Of a DNA stretch of 33,812 nt, positions 7,814 to 15,829 are shown piece by piece. Both the position numbers and the translations under genes were made by a program. The notes below the pieces were generated by a model, which had not been told where the DNA came from, searched no databases, and saw only the letters and a list, made by a program, of their open reading frames with translations. Numbering within the stretch: position 1 is the first letter of the stretch; every line of letters begins with the position of its first letter. Source of the DNA: CAZOHG01 sp964579725 (GTDB taxonomy: Bacteria > Zhuqueibacterota > JdFR-76 > BMS3Abin05); the NCBI GenBank assembly GCA_964579725.1, contig CAZOHG010000041.1, forward strand, positions 1-33,812, read 5' to 3'.

Positions 7814-9209
7814 TTTTTTGACACTCCATCCTCTGGATTGGCTCGTGGTGACGGTTTATTTTGGGGCCGTGATTTTTTTGGGGATTTTTCACGCACGGCG
7901 CAAAGAAAAAACCGATGAAGATTTTCTCATTGCCGCCCGAAAGCTTTCCCTTGTTCCCTTTGTGGCCACATTGGTTTCCACTTTTTACGGCGGGATTTTG
8001 GGAGTGGGGGAATTTGTGTACCGCTACGGCATTGTGAGCTGGATTACGCAGGGGCTTTTCTATTACCTTTTTGCGGCCGTTTACGCCTTTTTTCTGGCCG
8101 GAAAAATCCGAAACCGCGTGCATTTCACCCTGCCGGACCAGATTTACGACGCCTACGGGCAAAAGGCCGGACTTTTGGGATCGCTTTTCGCTTTTCTCAT
8201 GGTGACGCCTGCTCCTTACGTGCTCATGATCGGCGTTTTGCTCAATCTACTTTTCGGCTGGCCCCTGTGGTTGGCTATTTTGACGGGTACCCTTTTCTCG
8301 GTTGTGTACGTCTTTTTCGGGGGCCTGTATTCTGTGGTGAAAACGGATGTTTTGCAATTTGTCCTCATGTTTTTGGGATTCGGTTTGGTCATTCCTTTTG
8401 CCTGGAAAACTTTGGGCTCTCCCGTCCAAATCTTGGCGCTTCTGCCTCCGAAACATCTGGAACCGACAGGTTACTTTTCCTTCCAACAAATTCTGGCCTG
8501 GGGGTTTATTGCCCTTTGGACGATCGTAGACCCCAGTTTTTACCAACGGTGTTCGGCGGCGCGTTCGCCCCGAACGGCTCGCACCGGTATTTTGATTTCC
8601 ATCGGATTTTGGTTCCTTTTTGACATGCTTACCCTCACAGCGGGGTTTTACGCCCGTGTCGGATTTCCCAAAATCGAGCCGCTCATGGCTTACCCTGTGC
8701 TTGGAGGCGCCGTTCTGCCGGTTCTGGCCAGGGGATTTTTTGTCGTGGGCCTTTTGGCTACGATCATGTCCACTCTGGACAGTTACACCTTTCTCTCTGC
8801 CATTACACTGGGCCGGGATTTTTGGGGACGCCTGACCGGCCGACTTCAGATGGCTGAGCTTACCCTGGCTACGCGCTGGGCTTTGCTGGTCACAACTGTG
8901 TTGTCTTTTGGAATCGCCTATTTTTTTCAGTCTGTTGTGGCCATTTGGTACCTCATCGGATCGCTGGGAATCCCGGCGCTGTTTTTCCCCCTGTGGTCCA
9001 GTTTTTTCCCCTCACTGAAAATTAGAGCCTCCCTGGTGGTCTGGCAGATCGGCCTTTCGGGACTTCTCTCGCTGGTTTGGACGGTAGCGGGACTGCTTTC
9101 GCAAACGGGCGGCTTGCCCCGCTACCCCCTGAATGTCGAACCCATTTACCCAGGGCTCCTGCTGTCCGCCGCCTTTTGGCTCTGGGGACTGTGGAAACGG
9201 GCAGCGTAG
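7803..9209 (+). CDS. Sodium:solute symporter (SSS family), candidate thiamine importer
   Basis: Inner-membrane secondary transporter of 468 residues with about 13 hydrophobic segments, a usual length for the SSS family. The segment MSTLDS followed by a GRD turn resembles the TM8 region of PutP-type symporters that helps form the Na2 sodium site. An early charged loop (HARRKEKTDEDFLIAARKLS) is also typical. The ATG at 7803 lies inside the last codons of thiN (11-base overlap); an in-frame TTG at 7791 is less likely. The coupling to thiamine pyrophosphokinase and the adjacent TPP riboswitch suggest thiamine as substrate. A Na+/pantothenate-type symporter called ThiV has been predicted as a thiamine transporter elsewhere, but I cannot show orthology. 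Pantothenate, sugars or amino acids remain possible. Confidence 0.85.
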   Translation: MSPDFLTLHPLDWLVVTVYFGAVIFLGIFHARRKEKTDEDFLIAARKLSLVPFVATLVSTFYGGILGVGEFVYRYGIVSWITQGLFYYLFAAVYAFFLAGKIRNRVHFTLPDQIYDAYGQKAGLLGSLFAFLMVTPAPYVLMIGVLLNLLFGWPLWLAILTGTLFSVVYVFFGGLYSVVKTDVLQFVLMFLGFGLVIPFAWKTLGSPVQILALLPPKHLEPTGYFSFQQILAWGFIALWTIVDPSFYQRCSAARSPRTARTGILISIGFWFLFDMLTLTAGFYARVGFPKIEPLMAYPVLGGAVLPVLARGFFVVGLLATIMSTLDSYTFLSAITLGRDFWGRLTGRLQMAELTLATRWALLVTTVLSFGIAYFFQSVVAIWYLIGSLGIPALFFPLWSSFFPSLKIRASLVVWQIGLSGLLSLVWTVAGLLSQTGGLPRYPLNVEPIYPGLLLSAAFWLWGLWKRAA

Positions 9210-9279
9210 GGCGTTTGTTTTTTCCCGGCCAAACAGTGCCTACCCCTCGCGGGAATCGGGGCGGATCATAAAAAAAATC

Positions 9280-9308
9280 TTGCACAGTGCCGGTTTTGTT
9301 TGTAAATT
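9280..9308 (+). promoter_or_regulatory. Candidate promoter of the riboswitch-thiL-receptor transcript
   Basis: TTGCAC (9280-9285) and TAAATT (9303-9308) are spaced by 17 bases. This places a start near 9315, just upstream of the riboswitch aptamer. Position supports it more than the partial consensus does. Confidence 0.4.
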
Positions 9309-9336
9309 TAAGTAGTTGAAATTGTTCTCAACATAA

Positions 9337-9423
<87 letters not shown>

Positions 9424-9441
9424 CTTTTTCCAAAAATCTGA

Positions 9442-9481
9442 AAACCGTTTTCCACGACGTTGGGAAGCGGTTTTTTCTTTT
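9442..9481 (+). terminator. Intrinsic terminator, expression platform of the TPP riboswitch
   Basis: A 13-pair stem (arms 9442-9454 and 9461-9473, three G-T pairs) with a six-base loop CGACGT is followed by a T-rich run to 9481. It lies between the aptamer and thiL, with no gene ending here. This indicates control by premature transcription termination when TPP is bound. Confidence 0.85.
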
Positions 9482-9546
9482 GAGGGCTTTCCCGTTTTTA
9501 CCAACCGTGCTGGCGTTTTCCCCGGACAGCAAAAATCGAGAAAAAA

Positions 9547-10590
9547 ATGAGCACATGCCAAGATGTGGGCGAATTTGGGCTGATTACCCGGCTTCGACAA
9601 TGGGTTCCTTCCACCGGTGCTTCCGTGGTGCGGGGGATCGGAGATGACGCTGCGGTAATTCGGTGGAAGGCGGACCAGCTACTCCTCGCCACGGTGGACG
9701 GTCAGGTGGAAAACACCCATTTTCGCTGGGAATGGACAACACCGGAAAAATTGGGACGAAAACTGGCGGCGATTAATTTGAGCGATCTAACTGCCATGGG
9801 AGGGACGCCGCTTTACGCGTTGGTCAATTTGGTTTTGCCGCCTGAAACGCCGGTAACTCGGGTGGAAGCGTTTTATCGTGGACTGGCAAAGGAGCTTGAA
9901 GCCGTGTCCGCCGCCATTGTAGGGGGGAATATTTCGGCGGGTGCTCATTTTGCTGCCGACTTAACCCTAATGGGCGGGGTGTTGCCGGAACAGCTCAAAT
10001 CCCGCGCAGGGGCAAAAAAGGGAGACTTGCTTTGCGTAACGGGAACGCTCGGCAAGGGAGCAGCCGGTTTGGCTCTGGCAAAAAGCGGGAGCTCAGCAAC
10101 GCAAGAGGAAATGCGTCTTTTGGAGTTTTGGCAGGTGCCCCGTGCACGGGTGCGCGCAGGCCGAATTTTGGCTGCCTGCTCGGAAGTACACGCCGTCATC
10201 GATATTAGCGACGGTTTGGCTGCAGACCTTTTTCATCTGATTGAAGCCGGTTCCGTGGGAGCCGTGGTGGACGAGCGGCGCCTTCCCGTGGACCCCGCCG
10301 TTCCGGCCGTGGCCGAAAAATTAGGGCAATCGGCTTTGGAGTGGGGACTGTTCGGGGGAGAAGAGTACGAACTTCTTTTTGCTGTGGCCGAGGAGGCAAT
10401 GGACGCCCCCCTGAAAAAAATAAAAACGGTCGCTCCGGTCTCCGTTATTGGAAGAATTGTGGAGGCCGAAGCAGGAGTTCAACTCAAACGAGCAAATGGC
10501 CGAACCGTACCGTTAACCCCGGGCGGGTGGAATCACTTTAGGCAATTGGCCGCAAGCTCAATGGGAGACTTAGAGAAACGGAGGATTTAA
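9547..10590 (+). CDS. thiL: Thiamine-monophosphate kinase
   Basis: Phosphorylates thiamine monophosphate to TPP with ATP. The 347-residue protein shows the PurM-like/ThiL signatures: GDDAAV (32-37), the region around DGQVENTHF (usually written D.LVEGVHF), AAINLSDLTAMGG (74-86), VGGNIS (125-130), DISDGLAADLFHL and GGEEYELLF. The ATG at 9547 has only a weak purine stretch (GAGAAAAAA) before it, but no better start exists. It follows the TPP riboswitch and terminator, and its stop is 2 bases before the receptor's ATG, whose ribosome-binding site GGAGG lies inside thiL. Together with thiN the locus can make TPP from either free thiamine or thiamine monophosphate. No thiamine biosynthesis genes (thiC, thiG, thiE) are present in the window. 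Confidence 0.96.
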   Translation: MSTCQDVGEFGLITRLRQWVPSTGASVVRGIGDDAAVIRWKADQLLLATVDGQVENTHFRWEWTTPEKLGRKLAAINLSDLTAMGGTPLYALVNLVLPPETPVTRVEAFYRGLAKELEAVSAAIVGGNISAGAHFAADLTLMGGVLPEQLKSRAGAKKGDLLCVTGTLGKGAAGLALAKSGSSATQEEMRLLEFWQVPRARVRAGRILAACSEVHAVIDISDGLAADLFHLIEAGSVGAVVDERRLPVDPAVPAVAEKLGQSALEWGLFGGEEYELLFAVAEEAMDAPLKKIKTVAPVSVIGRIVEAEAGVQLKRANGRTVPLTPGGWNHFRQLAASSMGDLEKRRI

Positions 10591-10592
10591 AA

Positions 10593-13079
10593 ATGAAATG
10601 GCTCCGAATATGGGTTGTTTGGGCCTGTGTACTTGGAATTTCCGTAGCGGTACAGGCACAGGGGGGCAGCGTTTCGGGAAAAGTAACAGACGCGGCGACG
10701 GGAAAGCCCCTGACAGGGGCGAATGTGGTGGTGCAAGGCACCCATTTCGGTGCCACTACAAATCAAACCGGCCGGTACAAAATCACGGGACTTCCCGTTG
10801 GTCGCTATTTGGTACGGGCAAGTTTCATCGGCTACCGGACGCAAACAAAAGCCGTTCGCGTTGGAACGGGTGAAACTACCGCCAATTTTCAATTGCAACC
10901 CGAAGCTTTGCGCGCTCCTGAAGTGGTTGTTTCGGCCAATCGGGCCGTGTTTCGGGAAACACCCGTAACGTTCACCAATTTGCCGCGAAAAGAACTTCAG
11001 CAAACCTACTGGGCGCAGGACATTCCGCTACTCCTAACGGAGGTTCCCGGTGTGTACGCCTATTCGGACGCCGGAAACGGTCTGGGCTACACGTACGTAA
11101 AAATCCGTGGCTTCGACCAAAAACGCATCTCGGTCATGATTAACGGGATTCCCCTGAACGACCCGGAAGATCACCAGGTCTATTGGGTAGACATGCCGGA
11201 TTTGGCTTCCTCTGTACGTGACATTCAAATTCAACGCGGCGTGGGAAGCTCGCTCTACGGCAGTTCATCTTTCGGGGGAGCCATTAATGTGGTGACCGGT
11301 GAACCGGCCAGTGAGAGCAACATTCTCATAACCACCGGGGTCGGAAGTGACCACACGCGAAAATTCTCCCTTAAGCTGAATTCCGGTCTCATTCAGAACC
11401 AGTACGTCATTCAGGGGCGATTTTCAAAAATTCTGTCCGATGGGTACCGGGAAAATACCGGTGTGGATTTGTGGGCGTACTTTTTGGGAGCTGCCCGGTA
11501 CGGAGAAAAAACCACCACTAAAATCAATGTGTACGGAGGCCCCGAACGCACCCACGCCGGTTGGTACGCCTCCCCCGCCAGCGCCCTGAAAAAGAACCAC
11601 CGCCTCAATCCCGTTACGTATCCCAACACCATTGACAATTTCAACCAACCGCACTACGAATTTATTCACGAGTGGAGGCCGACTCCCCATCTTGCGCTGA
11701 GCAACACCCTTTTTTACATTCACGGACTCGGCTATTACGAGGGGTTCAAGCGGCACAAAAAATTGGTGGATTTCGGCTACCAGCCCTTCTTCGCAGCAGA
11801 CTCCCATCTGGTTCGGCGCACCGATTTTGTGCGTCAAAAGTGGGTCCGAAAAAATCAGGTGGGCTGGATTCCGCGTCTCAACTGGAAGCACCGAGGCGGA
11901 ACGCTCTCCGTCGGCTTGAATACGTACACCTACTGGAGTGAACATTGGGGGACGGTCATTTGGGGTGCACAGCTTCCACCTCAGGCCGAACCCAACCACA
12001 AATATTACGCATTCGACACGCGAAAGAATTTGGTCACGGCTTTTCTGCACGAATTAAATCACCCAACACCCGCTTTGTCTTTTATGACGGATTTGAATGT
12101 GCAGCTACAAAAATACACTTTCCGGCAGCACGCCGTAGCCAATTTTCGGGGAGAAAATCGCCATGCTTTTGACGTGCACTATGTTTTTTGGAACCCGCGG
12201 CTTGGCGTCAATTACAACGTGAACACGGCGCTCAATGTGTACGGAAACGTTTCTGTGGCGCACCGAGAGCCTTCCGACGACGATCTCTTTGACGTGTGGC
12301 AGGGTCCGGACGATCTGGGTGTGCACCCGCTCTTTGCGCACTCGGACACGGTTCGAAAACCAGACGGACGCGTGGACTACATTCGGTGGCACACCCCGCT
12401 GACCAAACCGGAAGAGCTGCTTGATTTTGAATTGGGATTTGGTTACCGCACGTCCCGTTTTCGCACGAAAGTGAATCTCTACTGGATGAATTTCCGCAAT
12501 GAAATTGTCCCGTACAGCCAGGTTGACAAAGACGGGTTTCCCATTAAAGGCAACGCTGAAAAAACGGTACACCGAGGGGTGGAAGCGACAGCGGCACTGG
12601 GCTTGGGGCAAGGATTTCGGGCTTCCGGTGCGTTTTCCCTCAGCCAAAACTATTTTGCCCGATTCAAACAGTTTCAGGCCGTGTACGACCAGGATTGGAA
12701 TTTCCTGGGAACGAAACCGGTAGACTTTTCCGGCAAAACCATTGCCGGTTTTCCGAATGTTCTAACCTCCCTGAAATTAAGCTATTCCGGCCGCCTTGTG
12801 GGGGGCTTTCTCCAGATTCAACACGTGGGAAAGCAATACCTGGACAACACCCAGCGAGCTGACCGAAGCATTGCCCCGTACATGTTGGTCAATTTCCACG
12901 CGTCCCTGAATGTAAAACCCGTGGCGGGCCTCAAGGGGCTTACGTTCGGCCTTTGGGTGAACAATGTGACCGACAAAAAATACGAAACCGCCGGATACTA
13001 CGATGCCTGGGAGGGGGAAAATTACCTGTGGCCGGGAGCCGAACGCAACTATTTTGTGGGTGTAGAAACAAGTTTGTAA
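10593..13079 (+). CDS. TonB-dependent outer-membrane receptor, probable thiamine/thiamine-phosphate uptake
   Basis: Outer-membrane active transporter of 828 residues. It has a signal peptide (about 1-22), a carboxypeptidase-regulatory-like domain (26-107, beginning GSVSGKVTDAATGKPLTGAN) and a plug domain (about 118-235, with IRGFDQKRISVMINGIPLND and the typical YGSSSFGGAINVVTG). A 22-strand-type barrel follows, closing with the TonB-receptor-like end GAERNYFVGVETSL. GGAGG stands 9 bases before the ATG. It is co-transcribed with thiL behind a TPP riboswitch, so its expression should fall when TPP is plentiful. Riboswitch-controlled receptors of this kind are known from Bacteroidetes as predicted thiamine receptors. 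Family resemblance alone would also fit metal-chelate or peptide uptake; the riboswitch decides the call. Confidence 0.92.
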   Translation: MKWLRIWVVWACVLGISVAVQAQGGSVSGKVTDAATGKPLTGANVVVQGTHFGATTNQTGRYKITGLPVGRYLVRASFIGYRTQTKAVRVGTGETTANFQLQPEALRAPEVVVSANRAVFRETPVTFTNLPRKELQQTYWAQDIPLLLTEVPGVYAYSDAGNGLGYTYVKIRGFDQKRISVMINGIPLNDPEDHQVYWVDMPDLASSVRDIQIQRGVGSSLYGSSSFGGAINVVTGEPASESNILITTGVGSDHTRKFSLKLNSGLIQNQYVIQGRFSKILSDGYRENTGVDLWAYFLGAARYGEKTTTKINVYGGPERTHAGWYASPASALKKNHRLNPVTYPNTIDNFNQPHYEFIHEWRPTPHLALSNTLFYIHGLGYYEGFKRHKKLVDFGYQPFFAADSHLVRRTDFVRQKWVRKNQVGWIPRLNWKHRGGTLSVGLNTYTYWSEHWGTVIWGAQLPPQAEPNHKYYAFDTRKNLVTAFLHELNHPTPALSFMTDLNVQLQKYTFRQHAVANFRGENRHAFDVHYVFWNPRLGVNYNVNTALNVYGNVSVAHREPSDDDLFDVWQGPDDLGVHPLFAHSDTVRKPDGRVDYIRWHTPLTKPEELLDFELGFGYRTSRFRTKVNLYWMNFRNEIVPYSQVDKDGFPIKGNAEKTVHRGVEATAALGLGQGFRASGAFSLSQNYFARFKQFQAVYDQDWNFLGTKPVDFSGKTIAGFPNVLTSLKLSYSGRLVGGFLQIQHVGKQYLDNTQRADRSIAPYMLVNFHASLNVKPVAGLKGLTFGLWVNNVTDKKYETAGYYDAWEGENYLWPGAERNYFVGVETSL

Positions 13080-13502
13080 AATTAGTGACGAGAGGCTTTT
13101 TCCTCCCAAAACAAGGCCAAACCGGGGCGCAGGCAATTCTATCTTTTTTTCGCGAGCGAAACAACAAAAGCGGGCGGAACGAAGCTGTCATCTTACGGAA
13201 TCTCTCCTTTGGTAATTCTTCTTGCTATTTTGACTTGTGTTTTTTATATTTAGGCAGTGTTTTGGCTAAACGGGGGAACCCCTCAAAATCTTGAAAACCG
13301 GTTTTGGACGAAAAAAAGCCCAACCTTTGGGGACGATTTAAGGGGGGGTGCGGAGGCGTCCAAGGGGGGCGAAAAGGGAACCTTGCTGCCGGAGTATTTT
13401 CCTCACGTTGGGTACGGGTCGAAATTCAGTTTGTTGGGCGAACGGCCGATAATAAAGAAAACCCGCTGCAGAGTTCCTTTTTGAAAAATACCGGATTTTT
13501 TC
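13080..13502 (+). other. 423-base gene-free stretch: promoter plus a long G-rich leader of unknown function
   Basis: No reading frame here has a credible start or composition. The first 130 bases show nothing I can name. A fair promoter lies at 13222-13250. The following leader of about 240 bases contains a 12-base perfect palindrome AAAACCGGTTTT (13294-13305), a small CCCAA/TTGGG hairpin near 13320-13332, and a G-rich run around 13340-13380. I compared it by eye with TPP, cobalamin, SAM, FMN, glycine, c-di-GMP, SRP, tmRNA and RNase P signatures and found no match. The metallophosphoesterase gene starts right after it. Confidence 0.4.
13222..13250 (+). promoter_or_regulatory. Candidate sigma70-type promoter for the metallophosphoesterase/MglA block
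   Basis: TTGCTA (13222-13227) and TATATT (13245-13250) with a 17-base spacer in an AT-rich stretch. The -10 box matches five of six consensus positions. Transcription would start near 13257, leaving a leader of about 245 bases. Confidence 0.45.
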
Positions 13503-14228
13503 ATGCGCATTGGCATTATTTCGGACATTCACAGCAATTTGGAAGCGCTCCGGTCGGTTCTTGCCGATCTCAAAGAAAAATCGGTTGACCGACTGGTGTG
13601 TTTGGGGGATGTTGTCGGGTACGGGCCGCAGCCCAATGCCTGTGTTGAGCTTGTCCAAGATTTCGCCGATGACGCTGTTTTGGGGAATCATGACGCCGGA
13701 GCGATCGGCAAAACGCCGGTTCAACAGTTCAATCCCTACGCTCGGATTGCCATTCAATGGACGCGTGAGGTTCTTACACCGGAGAATTACCGATTTTTGT
13801 CCGAATTGCCCATGATGGTCATTCTGGACGACGGGACGTTTGTCCACGCGTCCCCTGGCCATCCGGAGGAGTGGGAGTATCTGACGGAGTGCCACGGGGC
13901 GAAACCGGAATTTGACGCCTTTCGAACACACCTTTGTTTTATTGGGCACTCACATGTGCCTGTCGCTTTTTGTCGGGAAAAAAATCGTGTGTGGCGCGTT
14001 CGTGATCAACAGTTGCTAATTCAAGAAGAAATTCGTTATATTATTAATGCGGGAAGCGTGGGACAGCCGCGGGACGGCGACCCCAGAGCTTGCTACGGTA
14101 TTTACGATACCCGAACCGCGCAGTTTGAATATTTTCGCGTCCCGTACGACATTACCAGGACCCAAATGGAAATGCGTAAAGCCGGTTTACCCGATTTTTT
14201 AATTCGTCGGCTGGCAGTGGGACGGTAG
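13503..14228 (+). CDS. Calcineurin-like metallophosphoesterase (YfcE/MJ0936-like)
   Basis: Two-metal phosphoesterase of 241 residues, cytoplasmic (no signal peptide). All metal-ligand blocks are present: D8 and H10 in SDIHSN, D36 in GDVVGYGP, N62/H63 in GNHD, H115, and H149/H151 in GHSHVP, with NAGSVGQPRDGD near the end. Proteins of this group act on phosphodiesters or small phosphorylated compounds; the substrate here cannot be told. The ATG at 13503 agrees with the fold start, but the upstream sequence has no clear ribosome-binding site. The gene follows a long leader and precedes the Roadblock/MglA cassette by 38 bases, so it may share its transcript. Confidence 0.9.
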   Translation: MRIGIISDIHSNLEALRSVLADLKEKSVDRLVCLGDVVGYGPQPNACVELVQDFADDAVLGNHDAGAIGKTPVQQFNPYARIAIQWTREVLTPENYRFLSELPMMVILDDGTFVHASPGHPEEWEYLTECHGAKPEFDAFRTHLCFIGHSHVPVAFCREKNRVWRVRDQQLLIQEEIRYIINAGSVGQPRDGDPRACYGIYDTRTAQFEYFRVPYDITRTQMEMRKAGLPDFLIRRLAVGR

Positions 14229-14266
14229 AAAAGCGTGCCAAGTTGAATTGAAGTGAGGAGCACACC

Positions 14267-14779
14267 ATGATTCCGGCCAATGACAAATCCTTGCCCAAAC
14301 AACCCGTCATTTTGTCTGAAGAACAATTTCTTCAAATTTCGAAACTCATTGACGCGCTCAGGGGAAAATTGAATTCACGCCTCATCTTATTTGGCGACAT
14401 GGACGGACAACTGATTGCCAAATCCGGTGAAATCCCCGGTCTGGACGCTTCCATTTTTTCCGCTCTTACCGCCGGTGATTTTTCGGCCACGCGGGAGATT
14501 GCCCGAATGCTGGGCGGGCAAAACAGCTTCAAACTGCACTACCACGAAGGCATTCAACAACACCTTTACGTCGCGGCCGTAAGCGACCAGTTTTTTGTCT
14601 CCGTTATTTTCGATCCTTCGGTCACACTGGGAATGGTGCGTATTTTTATTAAAAAGACCCTGGAGAAAATTCAGGAAGTCATTGAATCGGCTTCCAGAGA
14701 AGAAGAGCAGGTGAGCCAGCTCATTGATTCGGAGTTCAAATCCCTTGTGCGGGACGATTTGAACAAGATTCTCGGGTAG
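14267..14779 (+). CDS. Roadblock/LC7-domain protein (first of two flanking the MglA-like GTPase)
   Basis: Small cytoplasmic protein of 170 residues. The middle (about 24-125) fits the Roadblock/LC7 fold: helix, then a beta strand RLILFGDMDGQLIAKSG, a helix with ALTAGDFSATREIARML, and strands HLYVAAVSDQFFVSVIF. A charged helical C-terminal tail (SREEEQVSQLIDSEFKSL) of about 40 residues is additional and may mediate assembly. GAGGAG stands about 8 bases before the ATG at 14267. It is 12 bases upstream of the GTPase gene. Roadblock proteins such as MglB act as GTPase-activating partners or regulators of MglA-type GTPases, so a direct partnership is a reasonable inference. Confidence 0.85.
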   Translation: MIPANDKSLPKQPVILSEEQFLQISKLIDALRGKLNSRLILFGDMDGQLIAKSGEIPGLDASIFSALTAGDFSATREIARMLGGQNSFKLHYHEGIQQHLYVAAVSDQFFVSVIFDPSVTLGMVRIFIKKTLEKIQEVIESASREEEQVSQLIDSEFKSLVRDDLNKILG

Positions 14780-14791
14780 CCCGAACCGGTC

Positions 14792-15382
14792 ATGTTTATT
14801 AACTGGGCCAAGCAGGAAATCTCGGTCAAAATTGTCTATTACGGTCCCGGGTTAAGCGGGAAAACCACGAACTTGGAATATATTTATTCACGGATTGCCC
14901 CTACGCGCCGGGGAGAGTTGGTTTCCCTTAAAACAAAGGACGATCGGACGATTTTCTTTGATTTTATGCAAATTGAGCTGGGGAGCATTCAGGGCAAACG
15001 CCCCCGTTTTCGGTTGTACACGGTTCCCGGCCAGCGCTTTTACGCCTCCAGCCGAAAAATCATTTTAAGCCGGACCGACGGACTGGTATTTGTGGCCGAT
15101 TCCCAGCGCGACCGCCTACACGAAAATTTGGATTCCCTTCTGGATCTGGAAAAAAATCTCATTGCTGAGGGCCGCACGTTGGCCGACATCCCCCTGGTCT
15201 TCCAATACAACAAACGAGACCTCCCGCAAATCTATTCGGTGGGATTTCTCCAAAACCGCCTCAATTTTTTGAATGTGCCTTTTTTTGAAGCCGTGGCGTC
15301 CAGGGGAATCGGTGTGGTGGAAACCCTCAAAATGATTATTCAATTGGTAATTGAAGACATCGAACGGAAGCTTCGTGCGTGA
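14792..15382 (+). CDS. mglA: MglA-like small Ras-type GTPase
   Basis: GTP-binding switch protein of 196 residues, close in pattern to Myxococcus MglA. The P-loop GPGLSGKTT is at 18-26. The switch segment DDRT at 50-53 contains the arginine that serves as an intrinsic finger in MglA. G3 is TVPGQ at 77-81 (PGQ in place of the Ras DxxGQ), G4 is NKRD at 140-143 and a G5-like EAVAS follows. All catalytic features appear intact. MglA controls polarity and motility in Myxococcus; in other phyla its role is often unknown. Here it is sandwiched between two Roadblock genes (gaps 12 and 28 bases), and no motility gene is nearby. The gene symbol reflects family resemblance only. Confidence 0.93.
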   Translation: MFINWAKQEISVKIVYYGPGLSGKTTNLEYIYSRIAPTRRGELVSLKTKDDRTIFFDFMQIELGSIQGKRPRFRLYTVPGQRFYASSRKIILSRTDGLVFVADSQRDRLHENLDSLLDLEKNLIAEGRTLADIPLVFQYNKRDLPQIYSVGFLQNRLNFLNVPFFEAVASRGIGVVETLKMIIQLVIEDIERKLRA

Positions 15383-15410
15383 CGCTTGAAAAAAGGAAGG
15401 ATCGAGCCAA

Positions 15411-15815
15411 ATGCTAAGCAAACATCCCCCCAAAGAGGGACCCCTTCAACAAATGATTGAATCCGAATTCATGAAAATTATGAATTTGGGTAATTTTGAA
15501 AGCGTGTACCTTTTCTCCGAAGAAGGACTTCCCGTTGTGGAATTGGCCGGCCGGGGGATTGTAACGGCGGACCACGCCTCCGAAATCGCCTTAACTATGG
15601 GAAAGGCTCTGGAAAATATTGAAACGGAAGCCACCACGGGGGCGATTCGCGAGGTTCTTATTCTCACGGACACGCGGCGCAAAATTGACCTGCGCTACTT
15701 TCGAGCCCTGGAACAAAATGTCACGCTCGTGGTTGTGGTTCCTCCCGGAAAGACGTACCGGTCTCACACCGCCCGCATGATTCGTTACTTAAGCAAGCTT
15801 CAAGCCGAACTCTGA
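15411..15815 (+). CDS. Roadblock/LC7-domain protein (second of the cassette)
   Basis: A 134-residue Roadblock/LC7 protein with the compact helix-strand-helix-strand order: an N-terminal helix (GPLQQMIESEFMKIMNLG), strands SVYLFSEEGLPVVELAG and REVLILTDTRRKIDLRYF, and NVTLVVVVPPGKTYRS near the end. GGAAGGA stands about 10 bases before the ATG. It differs in length and sequence from the first Roadblock protein of the cassette, so the two are probably not recent duplicates. It could form a homo- or heterodimer binding the GTPase; which of the two is the activator is unknown. It ends 14 bases before the transporter gene. Confidence 0.85.
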   Translation: MLSKHPPKEGPLQQMIESEFMKIMNLGNFESVYLFSEEGLPVVELAGRGIVTADHASEIALTMGKALENIETEATTGAIREVLILTDTRRKIDLRYFRALEQNVTLVVVVPPGKTYRSHTARMIRYLSKLQAEL

Positions 15816-15829
15816 TCGGAGCCCCAACC

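Noticed and set aside
13311..13335. Minus-strand terminator-like hairpin (CCCAA/TTGGG followed by T7 on the minus strand)
   Set aside because: The stem is only 5 pairs, and no minus-strand gene ends nearby.
13080..13502. Second riboswitch before the metallophosphoesterase
   Set aside because: None of the conserved cores of known riboswitch classes I could recall is present; it is kept only as an unassigned leader.
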